Source: JAFAGX01 sp035624215 (GTDB lineage: Bacteria > Acidobacteriota > Terriglobia > Terriglobales > Acidobacteriaceae). From it: a DNA stretch of 64,000 nucleotides. A program made the translations under genes and the position numbers. Positions 15,923 to 22,713 of this stretch are shown piece by piece. The notes below the pieces were generated by a model. It did no database searches. It had not been told where the DNA came from and saw only the letters and a list, made by a program, of their open reading frames with translations. Where the stretch lies: NCBI GenBank assembly GCA_035624215.1, contig DASPRY010000136.1, positions 5,067 through 69,066 of the forward strand. The letters are read 5' to 3'. The number at the start of each line of letters is the position of its first letter. The first letter of the stretch is position 1.

Positions 15923-15979
15923 GGCAGTGCCGCAGTTTGACCACTTACTCAGGATGACAATTCAAACTGCACCACTGCC
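15923..15979. repeat. Long imperfect palindrome in the thrC-like leader
   Basis: Arms GGCAGTG-cc-GCAGTTTGA (15923-15940) and their reverse complement (15962-15979) pair perfectly except for two central bases, around a 21-base loop. The loop contains a GTCATCCTGAG-type core on the minus strand that looks like a dispersed intergenic element. It ends 17 bases before the ThrC-like ATG. It has no U-run, so it is not an obvious terminator. Confidence 0.6.
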
Positions 15980-15992
15980 TACTTTCGGTTGC

Positions 15993-16011
15993 GAGTAGCT
16001 GAGGACGAGCC
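15993..16011 (-). other. Segment complementary to the SAM aptamer 5' strand
   Basis: In the transcript this 19-base segment can pair with aptamer bases 16200-16181 along its whole length. The pairing has one single-base bulge and one G-U pair. That aptamer segment includes the conserved GAGGGA kink-turn, so pairing would unfold the aptamer. It begins exactly where the C arm of the adjacent hairpin ends. Confidence 0.6.
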
Positions 16012-16068
16012 GGGAAAAGAGTCCCAAAAAGCGAAGGCCTCTTTTCCCAGGAATAGGAGAAAAGAGGC
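16012..16068 (-). terminator. Mutually exclusive hairpins after the SAM aptamer (putative expression platform)
   Basis: In transcript order: arm A GCCTCTTTTC (16068-16059), arm B GGGAAAAGAGGC (16048-16037), arm C CTCTTTTCCC (16021-16012). B can pair with A or with C, ten base pairs either way. The A-B hairpin is followed after six bases by five U residues, a weak intrinsic terminator. The B-C hairpin would leave A free. This is the layout of an attenuator, but how the aptamer P1 helix feeds into it is not obvious. Confidence 0.55.
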
Positions 16069-16097
16069 TACGGAAGCAAAAACTGCGCGCATCCGAA

Positions 16098-16209
16098 TCT
16101 CATGTTCCCTGTTTCCAGGAGAGAGTTGGCACCTGGCGGTCAGGATAGATGATCCTGATCCGGTTGCCGTGGCGTCGCAGGGCTCGTCCCTCAGCCACTC
16201 TGCATGAAA
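16098..16209 (-). promoter_or_regulatory. SAM-I (S-box) riboswitch aptamer
   Basis: All SAM-I landmarks are present in order on the minus strand. P1 arms are TTTCATG and CATGAGA (seven pairs). The kink-turn strand is GAGGGAC followed by GAGCCC, then CGGCAACC. P3 is TCAGGAT/ATCCTGA. The conserved GGTGCCAA strand is followed by P4 CCTG-GAAA-CAGG and the closing GAACATGAGA. The aptamer senses S-adenosylmethionine and normally turns expression off when SAM is plentiful. It lies 193 bases upstream of the ThrC-like ATG on the same strand, so it controls that gene and the sulfur-carrier-like gene. Confidence 0.95.
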
Positions 16210-16282
16210 TCCAGGCCGGCTCCGAAGAGCGACCTTGTCCTCAAGATGCTACAAAAGGAAGACAAGGTTCGTCAATATAAAT

Positions 16283-16536
16283 TACTGCTCGGTAGTGTCT
16301 CAGTTTGAATTTTTCACATCTAGTATTGAGTCGTCATTCCGAAGCCCCGCGCTTTCACCAGCGGGGCGTCGCGCGGAAGCGCAACTCCCGTGACACTGCA
16401 CGCGAGATCCCCTTTGACTTCGCTCAGCGCAGGCTCTCGCTTCGTTTGAAGAACGGCTTTGCTCGGGATGACGCCATGCGACCCCAGGAATGCCGGCGCG
16501 AAATCCAAACTGATGCACTACCTACTGCTCGGTAGT
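16283..16536. repeat. Intergenic repeat region flanked by a 14-base direct repeat
   Basis: TACTGCTCGGTAGT occurs at 16283-16296 and again, identical, at 16523-16536. Between them lies GC-rich sequence with GTCATTCCGA (16333-16342) and its inverted form CGGGATGACG (16465-16474), a typical dispersed non-coding element of these genomes. No credible gene is seen. A long minus-strand frame here has composition unlike any protein. Confidence 0.5.
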
Positions 16537-17130
16537 TGGTCAGGTGCAAGCTGGGCCGCTGCCCTCGCAGGCGGTATTTCTGGTGCCGTGTCGGTTTGTT
16601 CGGATTTCGTAACAAAAAAAGATTCTTATGGCGGCTTCGGACGGGAAGGGTATAAGGATTGTCCCCTAATCTGGGGCCTGGTCCTCTGCGCACCCCCTCG
16701 TTGCAGGTGGCGAGGGCCCCAGAATTTTCCTTCCATTGTCGCCTGACCCTGGCTGGTTCCCCGCTGCGCGAGGGCGGTTTGCGTGACAGAGCTTTGCCTA
16801 ATAAATAGCTGCCGCTGGTGGAGGTGTCATCCCGATGCGCCGTGCTCGCGAGGGATGTCACGAAAAACACAGAACTGCCACAGGCGCACGTGGGACTGAC
16901 GGTCCTGTTTACGCCACCTACAGTGCAAGCCGGCGTAGGATCCCTCACCGGCTAACGCGGTTTCTGGATGACATGAGAGATACTGGCCCGAGATCCCAGC
17001 ACTTCTTGGGCAAAGCTGCTCGACAGATCAAACTGACCCACTACGCATATAGGCAGTATCTTGCCTTAACCGCGTATATTCCAATACTCTCGCAAGAATC
17101 CATTTCGGTGGGCAGGAGAGTTGGGGACAG
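16537..17130. other. Non-coding gap before the FAH-family gene
   Basis: About 590 bases without a supportable gene, tRNA or known RNA motif. A GTCATCCCGA/GAGGGATGTCAC pair at about 16827-16862 resembles the dispersed repeats. The last 30 bases supply GGAG/GGGGAC for the next gene. Confidence 0.5.
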
Positions 17131-17928
17131 ATGAAATATTGTCGCTTTGAGTTCAATGGTCAGGCTGAATACGGACTGGTGGAGACGGTTGCGGGCAGCG
17201 ATTACATTACCCGGCTGTTGCTGAAGTCACCCGAGGCAGTGGAGGATCTGGAGGATTTGCCCACCAAGCCAATTCCGCGCACGCCGTTGGCGGAGGCGAA
17301 GCTGGCGGTTCCGGTCCGTCCCTCGAAAATCGTCTGCGTGGGCCGCAACTATCGCGAACATGCTGCCGAGCTAGGCAACGAAGTTCCGGAAGAACCACTC
17401 ATCTTTTTTAAACCGCCTTCTTCGTTGCTGGCTTCCGGCAAAACGATTCGGCGTCCGAGGATTTCGCAGCGCACGGACTACGAGGGAGAACTGGCGGTGG
17501 TGATCGGACAGCGCTGCCACAAGCCGGCGGCGGATGAAGACGTGCGGTCTTATATTCTGGGCTACACGGCGCTCAACGATTTCACCGCCCGCGACCTGCA
17601 GAAAAAAGATGGGCAATGGTGGCGAGCCAAGGGTTTTGACACCTTCTGTCCGGTTGGCCCCGTCGTCAGCACAGAAATTGATCCCTGGGCGGGAGTCGAA
17701 GTGGAAACGCGGGTAAATGGCGAAATCAGACAACACGGGAACACTAAGGACTTCATCTTCACGTTGGAAGTAATCATCCGCCACATTGCCGCGGCGATGA
17801 CGCTCGTGCCCGGCGATCTCATCGCAACCGGTACTCCGGAAGGGGTGGGGCCAGTAGTCGCCAATGACGTGGTTGAGATCAGGATCGATGGTGTGGGCAC
17901 GCTGGCAAATCCCGTTGCCGATGAGTAG
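17131..17928 (+). CDS. Fumarylacetoacetate hydrolase family protein
   Basis: A 265-residue metal-dependent C-C hydrolase/isomerase/decarboxylase of the FAH superfamily. The signatures are IVCVGRNYREHAAELG (about residue 70), FFKPPSSL, TDYEGELAVVIG with its carboxylate ligands, YTALNDFTARDLQ, and GDLIATGTPEGVG near the end. The length is standard for the single-domain bacterial type acting on 2-oxo or acylpyruvate compounds. Substrate cannot be fixed from sequence. It has no operon partner: the next gene on the right is convergent. Confidence 0.92.
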   Translation: MKYCRFEFNGQAEYGLVETVAGSDYITRLLLKSPEAVEDLEDLPTKPIPRTPLAEAKLAVPVRPSKIVCVGRNYREHAAELGNEVPEEPLIFFKPPSSLLASGKTIRRPRISQRTDYEGELAVVIGQRCHKPAADEDVRSYILGYTALNDFTARDLQKKDGQWWRAKGFDTFCPVGPVVSTEIDPWAGVEVETRVNGEIRQHGNTKDFIFTLEVIIRHIAAAMTLVPGDLIATGTPEGVGPVVANDVVEIRIDGVGTLANPVADE

Positions 17929-18006
17929 AGCTGCTCGTCCGAAAATAGCGGATTGCAACATCTCAAAGCGCCATAAACACCAGTTGGCGCGGCCATCTAC
18001 CTCCGA

Positions 18007-19401
18007 TCAGTTAGCTGCATACATCGCGATAATCCGTTGGATGGCCCGGCGGCAGACGGCGCAGAATGTTTCATACCGAGTAAACATAATGCAGTTTTCC
18101 TGAGGACGGTAGTAGCCGTGCGCTTCGTAGTCGGCACCTTCGAACGCGCCTACCCGATCTGAATATTTATCGTGGGAGAGAAGAGCATCTTCTTTTTGTT
18201 TCGCCTCTTTGAACAGTGCTTCCACTTCCGATTCGGGGCGGTTCTGGGAACGGAGCTGGCGGCGCTGAGTCTGGATTTGCTTATCCAGAGCCTCAAAGTC
18301 CTGTTTTTGCCAGGGCGTAGGAATCGGCGTGTCGGGCGTCACCAGATCTTTCCATTTAAGCTCGGTAGGATCGAGCAAGGCGGTGACATTGGGCTCCCAC
18401 GGTTCAATCTTTTTCGCAGGCGGCAAATAGGCGACCTCGGAAGTGAAATATTCATCGGCCAGACCGGCGAAATGATGCCCGAACTCGTGTACAAAGACAT
18501 AAGGCGCGAACTCGTTATCGGCAGCGACGGTAGCATACAAATTAAAGATTCCGCCACCGCCATAGGTTTTGGCATTGACCAGAATTTCGATGAACTCGTA
18601 GGGAGCGTAGGAAGCGTAGTCACGCAACACTCGATTTTCGGTAGTGAGAATGTATCGTTCAGTCCCGAAAGTATCGTAGGTCGTTCCCAATGGATTGCGG
18701 CGGTGAAGACCAATCGAGGGACGCGAGACGCCGGACTCCTGCGCTGCCGGGCACAGACCCCAGACGTTAAAATCCTGCCGATGCTCACGAAATGGCGGCC
18801 TAGTGAAAAGGATCTCGGTAAAGCGCCGCGCGTCTTGCTCGAACTTGGAACGTTCGGCAGCGGTATAGCCATCGCCCATGATCAGCAGATCGACTTTGGT
18901 GGGCGGATCGCCATTCTTTTGGATGGTCAGGAGCGGACCGGGTGAAGGCGGAGGCGAATTGTCGATGAACTTGTCCTTGGGGTCGATGGTTGTGGTCCAG
19001 ACGTCAAGAAATTCGCCCTCTTGACGTTCCTTAAGTACGATTTTGATCGCCGCATCAGGAGCGGGGAAGCGTAGCGATTCTGAAAATGTCCGGCTGGTAC
19101 TCTTGGCCTCCTCAGTTGTGACCCACTCGCTGAAGACGGAGTTGAATCCGCGGGAATAAAGCAGACGGTTGCTGGCCTGGTCACGGACTTCGAAGAAGGA
19201 GGCGCCGTAATTGGTGTCGTCGATGGTTTTTGCCGGATCGCCGGGCCAGGGCAGCGGCTCAATGACAATGCGATCGACGGCAAAGGATTCGTGATGAGTG
19301 TCGCCGGTATGGTAGTAATCCAGACGCATGGTTCGCGGTGCAGCGAGGGCCAAGCTGGCAACTAGCAGGATTGCGAGAAGAAGAAGCGATTTGAGTTTCA
19401 T
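18007..19401 (-). CDS. Secreted M64-family (IgA peptidase-like) metallopeptidase
   Basis: A 464-residue exported zinc peptidase. The signal peptide MKLKSLLLLAILLVASLALA is followed by an N-terminal beta-rich M64 domain (about 20-150). The catalytic domain has the zinc motif HEFGHHFAGLADEY with the first His near residue 305. A Cys-containing C-terminal stretch (ENCIMFTRYETFCAVCRRAI) is conserved in the family. M64 is named for a Clostridium IgA protease, but environmental members are probably general extracellular proteases. The frame stays open upstream to 19671, but only ATG 19401 gives a signal peptide. It is divergent from lnt with an 80-base gap. Confidence 0.92.
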   Translation of the reverse strand: MKLKSLLLLAILLVASLALAAPRTMRLDYYHTGDTHHESFAVDRIVIEPLPWPGDPAKTIDDTNYGASFFEVRDQASNRLLYSRGFNSVFSEWVTTEEAKSTSRTFSESLRFPAPDAAIKIVLKERQEGEFLDVWTTTIDPKDKFIDNSPPPSPGPLLTIQKNGDPPTKVDLLIMGDGYTAAERSKFEQDARRFTEILFTRPPFREHRQDFNVWGLCPAAQESGVSRPSIGLHRRNPLGTTYDTFGTERYILTTENRVLRDYASYAPYEFIEILVNAKTYGGGGIFNLYATVAADNEFAPYVFVHEFGHHFAGLADEYFTSEVAYLPPAKKIEPWEPNVTALLDPTELKWKDLVTPDTPIPTPWQKQDFEALDKQIQTQRRQLRSQNRPESEVEALFKEAKQKEDALLSHDKYSDRVGAFEGADYEAHGYYRPQENCIMFTRYETFCAVCRRAIQRIIAMYAAN

Positions 19402-19480
19402 GTTTCGAATTCTAGGAGAAGCTGGGCGGGAAATACAGGGTGAGGGCTCTAAGTAGTCTGGCACCCGTCCGCAAGCGCGT

Positions 19481-21082
19481 TTGCTATTCTTGGCTGTGCG
19501 CCAGATCCACCACCGAGCCTGGTTGTTAGCTGCGCTCTCCGCTGGGCTGCAGATTCTAATCTTCCCTCTGCCGAATTTGTACGTTTGCTGCTGGGTGGCG
19601 TTGACGCCCTTGCTGATCGCCTTGCTGCGTGCACGGCAACCGGACACATTGCAATTACGCGAAGGAATCAAGTTGTTGCCGGCGAAGCCCCTGCAGGCGT
19701 TTTTGCTCGCCTATTCCAGCGGGATTCTATGGTATGCGGGCACGTGCTATTGGATCTACAACACCATGCGCCAATATGGCGGCGTGAATGCGCCAGCCGC
19801 AGTGGGCATCCTTATTCTTTTTTGCCTTTATCTTGCGATCTATCACGGTGTTTTTGGGCTGCTGATCAGTTGGTTTGCTGATGCCAGCCCGTTGAGCCGA
19901 CGGGCATTGTTGCTGGCGCCAGCGGCCTGGGTCGCTATTGAACTGGCTCGCACGCGCATAAGCGGTTTCCCGTGGGATCTGCTGGGCATCACCGAAGTGA
20001 GCAACATTCCGCTGGCTCGCATCGCCACGGTGACGGGGGTTTACGGTCTCTCATTCGAAATTATGATCGTTAATTCGGCTTGGACGGCGGCATTCCTGGT
20101 TCGGCGCGAGAAGCGAATGCCGCTGGTCATAGCTGTCATTGCCGCGACCGTGGTTTTGCAGGCGGGGCGGCTTGTGCCTGCGCCACCGTTGCCCACCGAC
20201 AAAATGGCGACGCTTGTGCAAGCCAACGTCCCCATTTTGGAGGGCACCGACTGGACGCGAGACTATTTCAATACGACCCTGAATGAGCTGAGCGGGCTGA
20301 GCGTCAATCCAAGTGGGAGTACGCATGCAGAACTGATCGTGTGGCCGGAGTCGCCCGCTCCGTTTTATACCAGTGATCCCGTATTCCGGAGCGCCCTCAG
20401 CAATATCGCACGGCAAGGAAACACGTGGGTGCTGGCCGGGAGCATTGGGATAACGAACGCGAGTCAGAGCCCGCAGCAGCCTACGACGATCTACAACTCG
20501 GCTCAGCTGGTTGGTCCGACGGGGGAATGGATTGCGCGATATGACAAGGTCCATCTGGTGCCATTTGGCGAGTATGTGCCGTTTAAGCGTTTATTTGGAT
20601 TTGCGGGAGGGCTGACCAAAGAAGTCGGAGACTTTTCTAGGGGAACTTCTCGCGTGGCACTGGTGGCGGATGAGAGCAAGCTCGGCGTGTTCATTTGTTA
20701 TGAATCCATCTTTCCCGACGAGGTTCGGCGATTTGCGGCTCATGGAGCGCAGGTTCTGGTGAACATCTCCAACGACGGATGGTATGGTGACAGCGGCGCC
20801 TATGCGCAGCATCTCAAACAAGCCCGCATGCGCGCGGTGGAAAACGGGCGCTGGCTGTTGCGTGACACGAATACCGGAGTAACAACTTCCATAGATCCAT
20901 ATGGAAGGATTGTTGCCAGCGTGCCGCGCAAGGTGCGCACTGCGCTGCAAGCTCCATATGCGCTATCGAACGAAACCACGTTCTACACCCGGCATGGCGA
21001 TTGGTTTGCGTATCTGTGTGCGATAATTTGTGTGGCGGCGCTAATCCTGCGCCTGTCAATCCCTGAGAAGGTAAAACGATAG
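19481..21082 (+). CDS. lnt: Apolipoprotein N-acyltransferase
   Basis: An inner-membrane enzyme that adds the third acyl chain to lipoproteins. The 533-residue protein has about six N-terminal membrane helices, then a periplasmic nitrilase-type domain. The catalytic triad is visible as E290 (WPESPAPF), K356 (YDKVHLVPFGEYVPF) and C406 (FICYESIFPDEV). One C-terminal helix follows. The start is uncertain (TTG 19481 or GTG 19496), with no clear ribosome site. The stop at 21082 is two bases before the prfB ATG, so both genes are probably one transcript. Confidence 0.95.
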   Translation: MLFLAVRQIHHRAWLLAALSAGLQILIFPLPNLYVCCWVALTPLLIALLRARQPDTLQLREGIKLLPAKPLQAFLLAYSSGILWYAGTCYWIYNTMRQYGGVNAPAAVGILILFCLYLAIYHGVFGLLISWFADASPLSRRALLLAPAAWVAIELARTRISGFPWDLLGITEVSNIPLARIATVTGVYGLSFEIMIVNSAWTAAFLVRREKRMPLVIAVIAATVVLQAGRLVPAPPLPTDKMATLVQANVPILEGTDWTRDYFNTTLNELSGLSVNPSGSTHAELIVWPESPAPFYTSDPVFRSALSNIARQGNTWVLAGSIGITNASQSPQQPTTIYNSAQLVGPTGEWIARYDKVHLVPFGEYVPFKRLFGFAGGLTKEVGDFSRGTSRVALVADESKLGVFICYESIFPDEVRRFAAHGAQVLVNISNDGWYGDSGAYAQHLKQARMRAVENGRWLLRDTNTGVTTSIDPYGRIVASVPRKVRTALQAPYALSNETTFYTRHGDWFAYLCAIICVAALILRLSIPEKVKR

Positions 21083-21084
21083 TT

Positions 21085-22189
21085 ATGGTGGAAGAACTGG
21101 AACAAGAATACGGAATTCTGAAAGACAAGGTCCGCGAACTCCGGGAGTATCTTTGACGCCGGCAAGCTGCGCCAGCAATTGAGCGAGATCGAAAAGCAAA
21201 GCTCTGACCCGAATTTCTGGTCGAATCCCCAACAATCCCAGCAAGTGATGCGTGAGAAGAAGCGCCTGGAAGACATGTTGGCGACCGAGGTTGACCTGAT
21301 CAGGCGCACTGATGACATCTCTGCGTACTTCGAACTGGCGCGCGAAGGGGAAGCAGTCGATGCCGATCTGCGGCACGAAATCGATTCGCTGCGGCAGAAA
21401 GTGGACCACCTTGAGACGGAAACCTTGCTGTCGGGGGAGAACGATGCCCGCAACGCCATTGTTACGATTCATCCCGGCGCGGGCGGCACCGAATCGCAGG
21501 ATTGGGCAGACATGCTGCTGCGCATGTATCTGCGATGGGCAGAGCGACAAGGATTTCAAACCGTTCTATATGATTACCAGCCCGGTGAAGAGGCGGGCCT
21601 GAAGTCTGCCACATTTGCCGTGAATGGGGAGTATGCATTCGGCTTGCTGAGCAGCGAGATCGGCGTGCACCGGCTGGTGCGAATTTCGCCATTCGATCAA
21701 GCCAAGCGGCGGCACACATCATTCGCCAGTGTCTTCGTGTCGCCGGAGATCGATGACAGTGTCGAGGTAGTGATCAAGCCGGAAGATATCCGAGTCGATA
21801 CTTATCGCTCGAGCGGCAAAGGCGGTCAACACGTTAACACTACCGATTCCGCGGTGCGTATCACGCATATTCCGACAGGATTGGTGGCGAGCTGTCAGAA
21901 CGAGCGCTCGCAGCACAAAAACCGTGATCGCGCTATGAGCATGCTGCGCTCCAAGCTGTATGAACATGAGATGGAGAAAAAGCGGGAGGCAACGAAGAAG
22001 ATCGAGGATTCCAAGCTGGATATCGACTTCGGATCGCAGATTCGTTCTTACGTGCTGCAGCCTTACCGCTTAATCAAAGATCATCGCACGAAAACCGAAG
22101 TTGGCGACGTCGACAGGGTGCTGGATGGCGATTTGCAACCGTTCATTCGAGCGTACCTGCAAATGCGGCGGGCAGAGAAATCGGCGTAA
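21085..22189 (+). CDS. prfB: Peptide chain release factor 2 with programmed +1 frameshift
   Basis: RF2 terminates translation at UGA and UAA. Codons 1-23 run from ATG 21085 to CTT followed by an in-frame UGA at 21154. A +1 slip at CTT-TGA-C resumes with GAC at 21155 and gives a 367-residue protein. The stop-codon recognition motif SPF is at residues 201-203 and the catalytic GGQ at 246-248, close to the E. coli positions. An internal GGGAG lies just before the slip site. Efficient RF2 reads the UGA as stop, so the gene autoregulates. It follows lnt by two bases. It should not be read as two genes or as a sequencing error. Confidence 0.97.
21143..21157 (+). promoter_or_regulatory. prfB: prfB programmed frameshift site
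   Basis: GGGAG-TAT-CTT-TGA-C: the internal Shine-Dalgarno-like GGGAG, slippery CTT and the UGA-C stop context match the classical RF2 recoding signal. Confidence 0.95.
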
Positions 22190-22249
22190 AAAAATCAGGC
22201 AGCTGATTTCAGTAACGATTATCATTGCGGGCGTGTTGGGAGATCAGTG

Positions 22250-22609
22250 ATGGCTGGTGCCGAGGGAAAAGGAAAGGCCGGGTCTCAGCCCCCGCGCCGC
22301 TTTCCCCGGTATCCTGTGGATATGCGAATGTCGTTGCAGGTCTTTCGACCTACGGGGACGGTTTCCCTCTGGGGTCGTTCCACCGAATTGGGCGAAGACG
22401 GAGTGGGAGGAACCCTTACCGGAGAAGTGGAACCGGGTGAAGTTGTTTCCATGGAGTTGTCCTTACCTGCCACCACTTATCCGATGAAGGTACGCGCGCT
22501 GGTCCGCTACCGCATGGGGTTACGCCACGGGTTTGAGTTTCTCACCTTGAATGAGCAACAAAAGGAAACCCTTCACCGGGTTTGTGAAATGCTGGGTTCT
22601 GGCGCATAA
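22250..22609 (+). CDS. PilZ-domain protein (119 aa)
   Basis: A small cytosolic single PilZ domain. The Arg motif for cyclic-di-GMP is present as RRFPRYPV near residues 16-23. The second motif (D/N-x-S-x-x-G) is degenerate, reading ELGEDGVGG. It may therefore bind the nucleotide weakly or not at all. ATG 22250 is preferred over an overlapping GTG at 22247. It lies between prfB and a hybrid histidine kinase on the same strand and could be part of its signalling output, but there is no direct evidence. Confidence 0.8.
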   Translation: MAGAEGKGKAGSQPPRRFPRYPVDMRMSLQVFRPTGTVSLWGRSTELGEDGVGGTLTGEVEPGEVVSMELSLPATTYPMKVRALVRYRMGLRHGFEFLTLNEQQKETLHRVCEMLGSGA

Positions 22610-22713
22610 GTCTGGTAAAAAGTTCCCGCCCACAATTACCTCAGTAACTTCAGGTTACACGTCTGCCCATCTAACATATTGATATCAATCTGTCTTCCGA
22701 CGAGGAGGGTTGG

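Noticed and set aside
16424..16948. A 174-codon minus-strand frame between the riboswitch and FAH gene
   Set aside because: Ser/Arg/Gly-rich, spans dispersed repeats, has no ribosome site or domain pattern.
21179..22189. prfB beginning at TTG 21179 as an independent gene
   Set aside because: The upstream 23 codons and the CTT-TGA-C slip site show that the real start is at 21085 in another frame.
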